Assembly: GCA_938029725.1 (NCBI GenBank)
Contig: CALHGE010000035.1
Span: 1-64,000, forward strand
Reading direction: 5' to 3'
From: an uncultured Flavobacteriaceae bacterium
GTDB taxonomy: Bacteria; Bacteroidota; Bacteroidia; Flavobacteriales; Flavobacteriaceae
Length of the DNA stretch: 64,000 nt
In this document: positions 32,717 through 43,771 of the stretch, in pieces
Layout of the letters: every line of letters starts with the position of its first letter
How positions within the stretch are numbered: position 1 is the first letter of the stretch
Translations under genes and position numbers: made by a program
Notes under the pieces: model-generated
What the model saw: the letters and a program-made list of their open reading frames with translations, nothing else
Database searches by the model: none
Told to the model about the DNA's origin: nothing

Positions 32717-33281
32717 TGAGAATTAAAAAGGAAAATCTATCGAGTTTTGCTTTTATCATCTTAGCGGCAGTACTACTCTTCACACCAGTTGGTTTTTATG
32801 CTAGAGTTTTTGTTTCGAAAATACTTGCGTTTAGCCCATCAGTGGTGCCTGAGGAGGATCAATTCATACTATCTGATTACCATTGGAAATTATTGAATTC
32901 TAAAGAAGAGATAATTGATTTTCATAGCCTTAAAGGAAAGATTGTATTGGTTAATGTTTGGGCAACTTGGTGCCCACCGTGTGTCGCTGAAATGCCGAGT
33001 TTACAAGAATTATATACCGATTATGGTGATCGAATAGAATTTCTTTTTATAGCTCATGACGAGCGAAAAAAAGTTTTAGATTTTATGATAAAAAATCAAT
33101 TTAATCTGCCGATTTATTATGAGATTAGCCAGCTCCCAAGCAACTAGAGGCTACTTCAATTCCGACAACATTTGTGCTCGATAGTGATGGAAAAATTATA
33201 CTATATGAAGTTGGCGCTGCCGATTGGAACAGCGAGAAAACGAGAAGCTTATTAGACCGTTTATTGTCTAAATTAAATTGA
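32716..33281 (+). pseudogene. TlpA-like thioredoxin-fold gene broken by a one-base frameshift
   Basis: The first frame gives a membrane anchor (about 11-28) and an intact thioredoxin site WATWCPPCVAEM (Cys86, Cys89), then ends at TAG 33145-33147 after 143 residues. The -1 frame continues the same fold at once: KQLEATSIPTTFVLDSDGK, then LLDRLLSKLN and a stop at 33279-33281. Restoring one C in the CCC run near 33136-33138 joins the two halves into a 188-residue protein of the paralogue's length. The run is not a canonical slippery site, so a real mutation or a sequencing error in a short homopolymer is more likely than programmed frameshifting. Confidence 0.85.
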
Positions 33282-33289
33282 TAAGATAG

Positions 33290-33993
33290 ATGTCGCAGAT
33301 TACAACACTTACATTTTTTAAGTATCCGAATTTCAAAGGAAAGTTGTGGGCGTTTTGGATGATGCAGTTTGCACATAAACCCCTTTCTAGAATAAAAGGC
33401 TTGCAGGTTTATAAGCTTATGGGAAGTGGTAAAGCAGGTTTTAACCCCTTACCAGATTGGACCGTTTACAGCTTGTTACAAGTTTGGGATAGCGAAGCAG
33501 ATGCGTTGGTATTTTTTAGCAGGTCTGAACTAATGAGTCGGTACCGAAAAAAGAGCAGTGAGCAATGGACGATTTATATGAAAGGAATTATGGCGAAAGG
33601 CGCGTGGTCAGGAAAAAAGCCTTTTGATAAAAGTGATGCTTTAGATGCTGAGAATCCGCTTATATCTGTAATCACACGGGCGACTATAAAACCAAATTAC
33701 TTTTTCAAATTTTGGAAATATGTGCCTACATCGCAGGCGCCCCTTGCAGGAAATAAAGGTCTGATTTACACTAAAGGCATCGGAGAAGTACCTTTTCTTC
33801 AAATGGCAACTTTTAGTATTTGGAAGGATAAAGCTTCGTTAATGGACTTTGCTTATAACAGTAAGGAACACCAAACGGCTATTAAAAAAACGCGTGATTT
33901 AGATTGGTATAAAGAGGAGCTTTTTTCGCGATTTCAGCCCTATAAATCGGTTGGAAGATGGGGCGGTAAAAACCCGCTTCCTGAATTGAATTC

Positions 33994-33997
<4 letters not shown>
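33290..33997 (+). CDS. Spheroidene monooxygenase (CrtA)-like protein
   Basis: 235 residues, no signal peptide. YKLMGSGKAGFNPLPDWTVYSLL, an internal ITRATIKP and the C-terminal region GEVPFLQMATFSIWKD fit the CrtA family, which oxygenates C-2 of acyclic carotenoid ends. Length agrees with CrtA (about 240). It sits eight bases after the TlpA-like pair on the plus strand and overlaps the cruF end by four bases. Beside cruF and crtD, oxidation of the acyclic end of a monocyclic carotenoid is the natural role (inference). Confidence 0.7.
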
Positions 33998-36109
<2,112 letters not shown>

Positions 36110-36556
36110 CTATTTTTTAAAATACTTGAATGGAACGAATAACATTCCGAAGCATTCGCCATCTCCTTTACCGAGATGTTTGTGATGCATTTTATGGGCT
36201 CGACGAACTCCTTTTGCATACCAGTGATTTGCCTTTCTGAAAATCTTAAATCTTTGATGGATAAAAATGTCATGTACTAGAAAATAAGCAATTCCATAGG
36301 CAAGGATGCCGAAGCCTAAGGCATAGCCATACCACCAGCCATGTGCGCCTGCGTAAAACAGAGACATACTAACAATGGCATAGAAAATAAAAAAGGTATC
36401 GTTTCTTTCAAACCAAGAATTATGTTCTTTATGGTGATGGTCTTTATGCAAATTCCATAAGAACCCGTGCATAACATATTTATGTGTGAACCAGGCCATA
36501 AATTCCATTGCGGAAAATGTACCAAAAAATATAAGGATCCAAAAAAAAATTTTCAT
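36110..36556 (-). CDS. crtZ: Beta-carotene hydroxylase CrtZ
   Basis: 148 residues, membrane-bound di-iron fatty-acid-hydroxylase type. The histidine clusters HKYVMHGFLWNLHKDHHH, HDIFIHQRF and HKMHHKH are complete, and four membrane segments surround them. Hydroxylates beta-ionone rings at C-3 to give cryptoxanthin and zeaxanthin. Start directly abuts the crtB stop. Its presence implies that ring closure by a lycopene cyclase happens, although no cyclase gene is in this operon. Confidence 0.93.
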   Translation of the reverse strand: MKIFFWILIFFGTFSAMEFMAWFTHKYVMHGFLWNLHKDHHHKEHNSWFERNDTFFIFYAIVSMSLFYAGAHGWWYGYALGFGILAYGIAYFLVHDIFIHQRFKIFRKANHWYAKGVRRAHKMHHKHLGKGDGECFGMLFVPFKYFKK

Positions 36557-37396
36557 CTAAACTAAATGTAATTTGTAGTTAACATATGATTTTGCCAAGA
36601 GCCCGAATTTTTGATAATTTGGAACTCGAATTCTCGTATTCTTTATCTCTTTCGAAGGTGTGTTTTGAAGCTTCTGTAATAATTTGTAGTAATATTTGTA
36701 TGCGGTATAAACGCCAAATTTAGCCTCGTTAGGTAGCTGTATAATGCCCGTATAGCCTGAGGCAAAATCAGCTTTAATTTCTTCTACTATTTTGGTTTTA
36801 GAAATTTCATCTAATTCCTTCAGGTTTGCGTGTGGAAAATAAGCCCTGTTCAATTCTTCAAAATCTGCTTTGAGGTCGCGAAGAAAATTTACTTTTTGAA
36901 AGGCAGAGCCAAGTGACATTGCAGAATCTTTCAGTTTTTCATACGCTGCGGTATCTCCTTTTACAAAGACTTTTAAACACATCAGGCCTACAACGTCTGC
37001 GGAGCCATAGATGTATTCTTTATATTCAGCATCCGTTTTGTATTCGCTCTTCGTTAAATCCATTCTCATGCTCTTCATAAAGGAAGCGACCAAATGATAG
37101 GGAATATCATATTTGTGGTAGGTGTGCTGAAAAGAATTGAGTATCGGGTTGAGGCTTATTTTCGCATCAATAGCTGCCTTTAATTCAGTTTCAAAATTGT
37201 TGAATAAAACATCTTTATTGTACGCGTGGAATGTATCAACGATCTCATCAGCGAAGCGAACAAAACCGTAAATGTTATAGATATCAGGACGAATCGTTGG
37301 AGCAAGCATTTTGGTTGCTAACGAAAAGGAGGTACTATAAGATTCAGTTACAATCTTACTACACTCATACGATACTTTGTCAAAAATACTCTTCAT
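36557..37396 (-). CDS. crtB: Phytoene synthase CrtB
   Basis: 279 residues. Two aspartate-rich motifs of head-to-head prenyl synthases are visible: RFADEIVDTF and NFLRDLKADFEELNRAYFP. Condenses two geranylgeranyl diphosphates into phytoene, the first committed carotenoid step. One base separates it from the crtI stop, so it is co-translated. No crtE (GGPP synthase) is in the window. Confidence 0.95.
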   Translation of the reverse strand: MKSIFDKVSYECSKIVTESYSTSFSLATKMLAPTIRPDIYNIYGFVRFADEIVDTFHAYNKDVLFNNFETELKAAIDAKISLNPILNSFQHTYHKYDIPYHLVASFMKSMRMDLTKSEYKTDAEYKEYIYGSADVVGLMCLKVFVKGDTAAYEKLKDSAMSLGSAFQKVNFLRDLKADFEELNRAYFPHANLKELDEISKTKIVEEIKADFASGYTGIIQLPNEAKFGVYTAYKYYYKLLQKLQNTPSKEIKNTRIRVPNYQKFGLLAKSYVNYKLHLV

Positions 37397-37397
37397 G

Positions 37398-38858
37398 TTA
37401 CTTTTCTGCTTTTACTATTAATTCAGAGACTAATTTTCCAGATATCAACGAAGGTGGTACTCCGGGCCCTGGCACAGTAAGTTGGCCTGTGAAAAATAGA
37501 TTTTTAACCTTCTTGCTTTGTAAGTTGGGCCTTAAGAATGCGGTCTGTAGCAAGGTGTTAGCCATTCCATATGCATTGCCTTTGTATGAATTGTATTCTT
37601 CGATAAAATCGTTTACACAAAAGGACTCTTTAAATATAATATTATTTTTAATCTGTTGGCCAGTTCGTTCTTGAAACCTTGCCATTATTAGGTCAAAATA
37701 ATGTTCTCTGAGTTGTGGTGTATCTTCTAACGCAGTTGCTATTGGGACTAGGAAAAAACCAGTTTCACAGCCTTCTGGAGCCATACTTGTATCGGTTACC
37801 GATGGAAAGTTGGCGTAAAATAAAGGATCAGTAGGCCACTTTGGATCATCATAAATTTCTTCAGCATGTTTTTCGAAATCGGTATCAAAAAACAAATTAT
37901 GATGTTCAATATTTTTTAACTTTTTATCAAAACCAATATAAAATAGTAGCGAAGAGGGTGCAAATATTTTTTTTGCCCAGTAACTTTCAGAGTACTGTCG
38001 ATGTTTTGTGTCTAACAAAGTTTCCGAATGATGATAATCAGCACCACTAAGTACATAGTCACTGTCGAAAGCAGTACCGTTACTTATAAGTCCTACTGAT
38101 TTTCCGTTTTCAACGCTGATTTTTTCTACAGGGTGATTCGTGTTAATAGTCACTCCTAGCTCAATTGCGAGAGATTGCATGGCTTTTATCACTTCATACA
38201 TACCGCCTTTAGGGTGCCAAGTACCTAAGCCAAAGTCAGCAAAATTCATAAAACTATAAAAGGAGGGTGTTTTACTAGGTTTGGCACCAAGAAATAAAAC
38301 CGGAAATTCTAGAGTGGAAACTAATTTTGGGTTTTTGAATTTTTTTCGAACTTGACCACTAATTGTTTTGAAAAACTGATCAACCTTTAAAATGGTTTCT
38401 TTAGTTACCAACTCAAATGGTGATATACCGGGTCTAAGTACAACTTTATCAATAGCTATACTATAGTTTTCCTGCGCATCAGCAATGAATTCCCTTAAGT
38501 GTTTAGAGCTTCCAGGTTCTATGCGTTCAAATTCGACACAGATTTTATCCATAGAATCACCGATGGTTATCGTGTCGTCAGAAAAAAAGATTTTGTAAGC
38601 CGGACTAAGCTTATCTAGTTGATAGAAGTCAGCGGTTTTCTTGCCGAAGTCAGCAAAGAATTTATCAAAGATATCTGGCATCCAATACCAACTGGGCCCT
38701 ATGTCAAAAGTAAACCCCTCTTTTATGATTTGTCTTGCCCTGCCACCAACAGTTTTATTTTTTTCGAATACACGAACTTCGTAGCCTGACTTTGCTAAAT
38801 AGCAAGCCGCGGACAACGAAGAAAAACCTGAACCTATAATGCTAACAGTCTTGCTCAT
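37398..38858 (-). CDS. crtI: Phytoene desaturase CrtI
   Basis: 486 residues with FAD-binding VSIIGSGFSSLSAACYLAKSG, GPSWYWMPD and C-terminal FFTGQLTVPGPGVPPSLISG. Introduces four double bonds into phytoene to form lycopene at the membrane. First biosynthetic gene of the operon, 20 bases after the MerR gene. Confidence 0.95.
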   Translation of the reverse strand: MSKTVSIIGSGFSSLSAACYLAKSGYEVRVFEKNKTVGGRARQIIKEGFTFDIGPSWYWMPDIFDKFFADFGKKTADFYQLDKLSPAYKIFFSDDTITIGDSMDKICVEFERIEPGSSKHLREFIADAQENYSIAIDKVVLRPGISPFELVTKETILKVDQFFKTISGQVRKKFKNPKLVSTLEFPVLFLGAKPSKTPSFYSFMNFADFGLGTWHPKGGMYEVIKAMQSLAIELGVTINTNHPVEKISVENGKSVGLISNGTAFDSDYVLSGADYHHSETLLDTKHRQYSESYWAKKIFAPSSLLFYIGFDKKLKNIEHHNLFFDTDFEKHAEEIYDDPKWPTDPLFYANFPSVTDTSMAPEGCETGFFLVPIATALEDTPQLREHYFDLIMARFQERTGQQIKNNIIFKESFCVNDFIEEYNSYKGNAYGMANTLLQTAFLRPNLQSKKVKNLFFTGQLTVPGPGVPPSLISGKLVSELIVKAEK

Positions 38859-38878
38859 ACTACGAATACGAATAGTGT

Positions 38879-39778
38879 TTAAAGTTGTTCAACAACCTTC
38901 TCAATTGAATTGAAAGTTTTTATGTAATCAGGTAGACTATCTTTGTCTAAATGTTTGGTTTGATACCCCAAAAGCCAAATTTCGGCAGCACCATATTCCT
39001 TGATTAGGGCTGTGAAATCAGTCATGTATTTATCAATTTTTTCTTTTGTTGGAGTTACTGTAAAATAGGATATAAAGCAGAGGTTGTCAAAGTACTTCAT
39101 GACATCTTTTAAAGTATCTAAAGGTACTGTTTGACCTAAGTAAATTGATTTATAACCTCTTAGAACTATTTCGTAATTCAGATATAAAAGGCCTATTTCG
39201 TGTATTTCATTCTCTGGTAAGAATGGTACAAAAATCTTTGACTTTTTAATAGGCTCTTTATGTTGTAATTTTTCGGTGTTAATTAGAATTTTTTGCTTGA
39301 TAAGGCTTGTAATAAAATGCTCGTGAGCCATACTTATCGTATCAGTCTGCCAGAGCAAACCAATCTCATTGAGCAAAGGAATAAAGACATCTTTAAAAAC
39401 TTCACGAAACGTTTTGTCAGCCAAAATGCTACTGTAGGTACTCATGAAGAGTGACTGATCGAAATTTACCATGGCCAATTTAAAGGCATTGATCGCATGG
39501 TTTTTTATACTATTCTTTGCAACTATTTCTCTGACTAGTAAAGGAATATTTGCTTCGGGAATTTTAGAAATTTTCGATATTTTGTAACCGCTATTGTACA
39601 GTAAAGTAACGTTCAGTAATTTTTGAAGGCTTCCTAAACTATAGGTTCTAATGTTTGTAGCAGTTCTTTCCGGAGCTAATAGACTATATCTTTTTTCCCA
39701 AATACGTATCGTGTGGGCTTTTATTCCAGATAGATTTTCTAAATCACGTATGCTGAAATTTTTTTTTACATTGTTCAT
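38879..39778 (-). CDS. MerR-family regulator with B12-binding domain (CarH/LitR-like)
   Basis: 299 residues from ATG 39778. The upstream in-frame ATG at 39802 falls inside the promoter, so the later start MNNVKKNFSIRDLEN is chosen. MerR helix-turn-helix (about 6-70; IRDLENLSGIKAHTIRIWEKRY), a helical domain with the W-x9-EH motif (Trp143, Glu153-His154) and a cobalamin-binding Rossmann domain with E-x-H-x-x-G (Glu191, His193, Gly196). These are the residues used by CarH photoreceptors for adenosylcobalamin. The residue after Trp143 is Gln, where Thermus CarH has His132, the upper ligand of the light-converted state. Likely light- or B12-responsive repressor of the crt operon it heads. Confidence 0.88.
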   Translation of the reverse strand: MNNVKKNFSIRDLENLSGIKAHTIRIWEKRYSLLAPERTATNIRTYSLGSLQKLLNVTLLYNSGYKISKISKIPEANIPLLVREIVAKNSIKNHAINAFKLAMVNFDQSLFMSTYSSILADKTFREVFKDVFIPLLNEIGLLWQTDTISMAHEHFITSLIKQKILINTEKLQHKEPIKKSKIFVPFLPENEIHEIGLLYLNYEIVLRGYKSIYLGQTVPLDTLKDVMKYFDNLCFISYFTVTPTKEKIDKYMTDFTALIKEYGAAEIWLLGYQTKHLDKDSLPDYIKTFNSIEKVVEQL

Positions 39779-39815
39779 GCTTTGGTACAAATGGTTAAAC
39801 AAATGTACAATTTAA
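39779..39815 (-). promoter_or_regulatory. Promoter and candidate operator of the merR-crt operon
   Basis: On the minus strand TACATTTG (39811-39804) is an exact TAnnTTTG -7 element, placing the transcription start about ten to twenty bases upstream of ATG 39778. It is embedded in two copies of a TTGTAC motif about 20 bases apart; CarH/MerR regulators bind such repeated sites, so autoregulation is plausible. The operator call is from pattern only. Confidence 0.4.
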
Positions 39816-40015
39816 TGCATGAACTAGTGAAATTTTTAAAGTTAAGTTCTTCAAAAAAATATGGAGTATCAATGCGCGTAGGTGTTGCTGTGTTTCAAAG
39901 ACGCTATTTTGAAAACAGAAAAATATACTTGTCTTTGAAAGTACAAAAATGAATAGGAGCTATGCTTACACAGAATAATTTGAATGATGAACTCGGTTAT
40001 TCCAAAAAACATAAT

Positions 40016-40046
40016 AAAAAAAGACCGTTTTTTCAAACGATCTTTT
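40016..40046 (-). terminator. Terminator of tRNA-Leu
   Basis: On the minus strand AAAAGATCGTTT, loop GAAA, AAACGGTCTTTT with one G-U pair and a seven-T tail. It lies four bases past the tRNA 3' end. Confidence 0.8.
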
Positions 40047-40049
40047 TAG

Positions 40050-40133
40050 TGCGCACGAGAAGACTCGAACTTCCACGGCCTAATGGCCACCAGCCCCTCA
40101 AGCTGGCACGTCTACCAATTCCGCCACGTGCGC
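40050..40133 (-). tRNA. tRNA-Leu, anticodon GAG
   Basis: 84 bases. Acceptor GCGCACG pairs with CGTGCGC; D-arm GGCGGAATTGGTAGAC; anticodon loop TTGAGGG with GAG at its centre inside a CCAGC/GCTGG stem; long class II variable arm TGGCCATTAGGCCG; T-loop GTTCGAGTC. CCA is not encoded. Its terminator adjoins directly. Confidence 0.96.
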
Positions 40134-40149
40134 GCATTGATATCGAACG

Positions 40150-40157
40150 CAAAGATA
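40150..40157 (-). promoter_or_regulatory. -7 element of the tRNA-Leu promoter
   Basis: TATCTTTG on the minus strand is an exact TAnnTTTG element, 16 bases before the tRNA 5' end. The -33 position has only TTTTC. Confidence 0.5.
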
Positions 40158-40403
40158 GAGCCCTATGCGCTAACAGAAAACTTATTTGTAGATTTTAGTG
40201 TTTAATTTTTAAAGAATTGATTTTTTGGTAAACTTCAACAAAATTTCATTGTTTATTGCAAAAGCATTGGCTTCAGCTCTTTAGAGCCAATATAATTCTT
40301 GCGATTACGCCGTTTTACTTTTCATATCAGTTGGTTGGTTAGTGGTATCAAATACGAGTTTGTTTTCTCTGCATTAGTTCTCAGAAACTATCGCATAGAT
40401 GGC

Positions 40404-41141
40404 TTATGATATTGAATTGGAAGATAGGTTTGATGCCAATTTTGCCATCACATTTCGATATGATTTTGAGAAGGGCAATCGCTGCTTAATGGGTTTTAGG
40501 TGACACTCTGATTTTCCTAAATGTATGCGAGAGATATAGTTTTGATTGATAATAAAACTTTGGTGAATGCGGCTAAAAGATTCTGGTAAAACTGATTCGA
40601 AATGTTTCAAGGTTTTATAAGCAACTATTTTAGTGTTATCTAACATAAAGAATTCGCTAGTATTGTTGTCGGCTTTTAGAAAAAGAATATCAGCGATTTC
40701 AATAAACCTATAATCGCTGTAGGTTTGCAAACATATTTTTTTTGGAAGATTAGCAATAGCTATAGAAGTTGAACGTAATTTGTAGTTTAACTTTTGTACT
40801 TGCAATTCAGTGATAGGTCGCAATAGGTAGTAGAAAAAGTTATTTTTAATACAGTCATAAGCTTGTTCCTCTGTAGACGCTAAGGCTACTAAAAGGGGTT
40901 TTTGAATAAATGACCGATATAGATCGTTTATAATATTCATAAGGTCGGTGAAATTTTGATCCTGATAATTATCTACATTAATGAAAATGAGATTGGGGGT
41001 TACAGAGAGAATAATGTCTAATAATTCTTGAGGGTTTTCCACGCTACCTACCTCTTGATAACCATCTAATTGAGATAGCTGCGAGTTCAACAGTGACATA
41101 GATTTGGCATCAAGCCCGATTATCGAATATTTAAATTTCAT
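40404..41141 (-). CDS. LytTR transcriptional regulator with non-phosphorylatable receiver
   Basis: 245 residues: a receiver-like domain (1-120) and a C-terminal LytTR DNA-binding domain (about 135-240; ADILFLKADNNTSEFFML, SFSRIHQSFIINQNYI). In the receiver the phospho-acceptor Asp is replaced: LIFINVDN has Asn55 where LIFLDIDM is usual, and the conserved Lys (LLKPI) is Arg (LLRPITE). It is therefore probably not activated by phosphorylation. No sensor kinase neighbours it. Confidence 0.85.
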   Translation of the reverse strand: MKFKYSIIGLDAKSMSLLNSQLSQLDGYQEVGSVENPQELLDIILSVTPNLIFINVDNYQDQNFTDLMNIINDLYRSFIQKPLLVALASTEEQAYDCIKNNFFYYLLRPITELQVQKLNYKLRSTSIAIANLPKKICLQTYSDYRFIEIADILFLKADNNTSEFFMLDNTKIVAYKTLKHFESVLPESFSRIHQSFIINQNYISRIHLGKSECHLKPIKQRLPFSKSYRNVMAKLASNLSSNSIS

Positions 41142-41597
41142 TGAAATAGGTGTAAAGAAATATACTTTTAACTAGTTATAAATATACGTTTTTACAATAC
41201 ACAAGTAAGTTTTTTCCTACTTTTTAAAGAATTTTTTAATTTTTAGGTACTTCTGTTTGTTGCTTGATGAGCTAGTATGATGCTAATTCAGTTCAGTATC
41301 GTATTCAATACAAGAGAATAGTTTACTTTTTTCACCTCTTCAAATAAATTGATACTTAGCGATTTATGATTAGCATATCACTTCAGTTGATACAGTCAGA
41401 ATAACTTTTATGGTAGGTCAGTTTTTATTTGATGGTTTTTTGAACTTTTTACTGAAGACTTGGATGCTCTTTTTTTTAGCGCTAATCCTCTTAGCTTATA
41501 TAATTGAAAGGTCACGTATATTTTCAATGAAACCTGACCAATATCATAGTAGTCTTTAAGGTATTGATATACCTTGATATAACAAAATGCTAAGGTT
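41142..41597. other. Intergenic region between LytTR gene and tonB
   Basis: About 450 bases with no supported gene. The short minus-strand ORF at 41408-41608 overlaps the next promoter and has poor composition. The right end contains the dyad and -7 element listed separately. Confidence 0.5.
41535..41577 (+). promoter_or_regulatory. Putative CRP/FNR-type box and promoter of tonB gene (weakest of the set)
   Basis: TGACCAATATCA at 41535-41546, then 23 bases, then TACCTTGA at 41570-41577 as a weak -7 element. The spacing equals that of the island promoters, but the -7 element matches TAnnTTTG at only TAnnTT. Transcription would start near 41583, 15 bases before the tonB start. Confidence 0.4.
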
Positions 41598-42323
41598 ATG
41601 AAACCCAAGAAGTATACAAAAGCTGATTTGAATCGAAACAGTGGACTCTATTTTTTAATTGGGTTAACACTGGTGCTCTTTTTGATATGGAGGGCATTAG
41701 AATACAAAAATTATAATACGAGCACAAATGATGTAGTTCTTGCGCATATGTTAGAGCCCGATCTTCAGAGCGAAGTTGCACTAACGGAAAATATTAAAAT
41801 TCCGCCACCACCAGCTCCACCGGCTGCCCCAGTTCTTATAGAAGTAGTCGAAAACACAGAGGAAATCGAGGAAACCTTTATTCAGAGCACAGAAACTGAC
41901 CAAGACGCTAAAATTGATGCTCCTATAATTTCAGTCGATGATATACTGGTCGCAGAGCTTGATGAAGAAATTACGGTGCCGTTTTCGGTTATTGAAGAGA
42001 TACCTGTTTTTCCAGGTTGCGAGAAAGGCACTGATTTGGAAAAAAGAGCATGCTTTCAGAAAAAAATACAGGAGCATGTTAAAAAGAACTTCAAGTACCC
42101 AGATATTGCATTGGAGATGGGTGTTCAAGGAAGAGTCTATGTACAGTTTATAATTGATAATAGCGGGTACATAACCAATATAAGAGCTAGAGGCCCAGAT
42201 CTGATTTTAGAGAATGAGGCCGAGCGTTTAATAGCGTCTTTGCCTAAAATGATTCCGGGCAAACAAAGAGGGAGGTCGGTGAAAGTACCCTATAGTATTC
42301 CCGTTAATTTTAAATTGATGTAG
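41598..42323 (+). CDS. TonB-family energy transducer
   Basis: 241 residues: cytoplasmic N terminus, one membrane segment (about 17-32; GLYFLIGLTLVLFLIWRAL), a periplasmic linker with a proline-rich stretch IPPPPAPPAAPVLIEVVEN, and a C-terminal TonB domain (about 155-241; YPDIALEMGVQGRVYVQFII, YSIPVNFKLM). Couples the proton-motive force via ExbBD to outer-membrane TonB-dependent receptors. No exbB or exbD is in the window. Confidence 0.9.
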   Translation: MKPKKYTKADLNRNSGLYFLIGLTLVLFLIWRALEYKNYNTSTNDVVLAHMLEPDLQSEVALTENIKIPPPPAPPAAPVLIEVVENTEEIEETFIQSTETDQDAKIDAPIISVDDILVAELDEEITVPFSVIEEIPVFPGCEKGTDLEKRACFQKKIQEHVKKNFKYPDIALEMGVQGRVYVQFIIDNSGYITNIRARGPDLILENEAERLIASLPKMIPGKQRGRSVKVPYSIPVNFKLM

Positions 42324-42373
42324 GTTTCATAGTAAAGTATCAATAGTCTTGAACTAATCTTAAGAAAAATTCT

Positions 42374-43771
42374 GTGTGGACAATCATTTTTGTTTCTCTT
42401 TATATCTTTCTAGCGCTATTTATCGTACTAAGTATTCTTTTACACGGGGCTAAACCTACAAAGACCTTAGCATGGCTTTTGACTATATTTACTATTCCTG
42501 TTGGGGGTATACTGCTGTATATTCTTTTAGGTAGAAATCGGCGAAAGAATACCTTATTGAAACTCAAAAATACGGTTGTTGTTAATCCTCTATTAAAGGA
42601 GAGCGCAAGCCTGAACAACAAATATGAGAAATTGAGATCACTCATTCATAAGAATTGTAATTCACCTCTTACAGACGATAATCTTCTTCAAGCACTTAAA
42701 AATGGAAAAATAACCTTCGAATCTATATTTGAAGCCTTGCGTAAAGCAGAACATCAAATACATTTACAATATTATATTTTTGAGGAGGGTGAATTAGCAG
42801 ACAGCTTGCTGCGCTTGTTTCAGAATAAGATTAGTCAAGGCGTTCAAATACGGATGATTTATGATGGTGTGGGTAGTTTTTCATTGCGTAAAGCCTACTT
42901 GAAAAAGTTAGAGTCCATTGGCGTAGAAGTCTATCCTTTTCTTCCTTTTAAATTAGGCCGTTTTCTTCGTTCTGTAAACTATCGGAATCATCGTAAAATA
43001 ATTGTCATTGATGGTATAGTTGCTTTTACCGGTGGCATCAATATTTCTGATAAATATTTGAAAGGAGACCCTAACTTGGGAAATTGGCATGATATGCACT
43101 TAAGAATTGAAGGACAAGCAGCATGTCATCTCGATGCTGTGTTTTCTTCGGATTGGTATTTGGTCAGTCAAAAAGCGATTTTACCAGTGTCTCCAGCAGC
43201 TGTAACTGATCGTTCTGGTGCTGGAAAATTGGTGCAAATTGTTTCCGGGGGGCCAGATGATGATTTTCCTGTTCTTGAGCAGGCGTATTTTACAATGATC
43301 AATCAGGCGAAAGACTATCTCTATATTACCAATCCGTATATCATTCCTGGGCCGGCTATCATTCAAGCACTCCAGACGACAGCCCTAAGCGGAGTTGATG
43401 TGCGTTTAATGATTTCCGAAAAAGTAGATAGTAAAATTGTAGGCTGGTGTGTGCGCTCGTATTTTGAGGCACTTCTAAAATCAGGTATCTCGATATATCT
43501 TTTTCCTGATGGATTTTTACATAGTAAAATTATTGTAAGTGATGATGCGATTTCTACCATAGGTACGGCCAATCTTGATGACCGTAGTTTTGAGCAGAAT
43601 TATGAGGTAAATGCCATTATTTACGACGCAGATTTTGCTAGATTATTGAAAGAAGATTTTTTAAAGGATAGTACTATATGCCGACGATTGTCTTATGAAG
43701 AGCACTTAAAACGATCTTGGGGCGAGAAATTAAAAGAAGGATTTGGAAAGGTATTCAGTCCGGTATTATAG
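42374..43771 (+). CDS. cls: Cardiolipin synthase (phospholipase D superfamily)
   Basis: 465 residues from GTG 42374 (no in-frame ATG nearby, and the first membrane segment begins at residue 2). Two N-terminal membrane segments, then two PLD domains with HKD motifs NHRKIIVIDG and LHSKIIVSDDAISTIGTAN. Joins two phosphatidylglycerols into cardiolipin at the inner membrane. Its last six bases overlap the end of the convergent dehydrogenase gene, leaving no room for a terminator. About 50 bases after tonB, probably same transcript. Confidence 0.93.
   Translation: MWTIIFVSLYIFLALFIVLSILLHGAKPTKTLAWLLTIFTIPVGGILLYILLGRNRRKNTLLKLKNTVVVNPLLKESASLNNKYEKLRSLIHKNCNSPLTDDNLLQALKNGKITFESIFEALRKAEHQIHLQYYIFEEGELADSLLRLFQNKISQGVQIRMIYDGVGSFSLRKAYLKKLESIGVEVYPFLPFKLGRFLRSVNYRNHRKIIVIDGIVAFTGGINISDKYLKGDPNLGNWHDMHLRIEGQAACHLDAVFSSDWYLVSQKAILPVSPAAVTDRSGAGKLVQIVSGGPDDDFPVLEQAYFTMINQAKDYLYITNPYIIPGPAIIQALQTTALSGVDVRLMISEKVDSKIVGWCVRSYFEALLKSGISIYLFPDGFLHSKIIVSDDAISTIGTANLDDRSFEQNYEVNAIIYDADFARLLKEDFLKDSTICRRLSYEEHLKRSWGEKLKEGFGKVFSPVL

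Noticed and set aside
33130..33150. Programmed -1 frameshift in the TlpA-like gene
   Set aside because: No XXXYYYZ slippery heptamer or downstream stimulatory hairpin; a lost C in a short run explains it better.
39962..40198. Plus-strand ORF of 78 codons
   Set aside because: It runs across the complete tRNA-Leu on the other strand, including its terminator; not a gene.
41367..41380. TGAT-N6-ATCA dyad
   Set aside because: Spacer is six rather than four bases and no -7 element lies at the expected distance on either side; not counted in the regulon.
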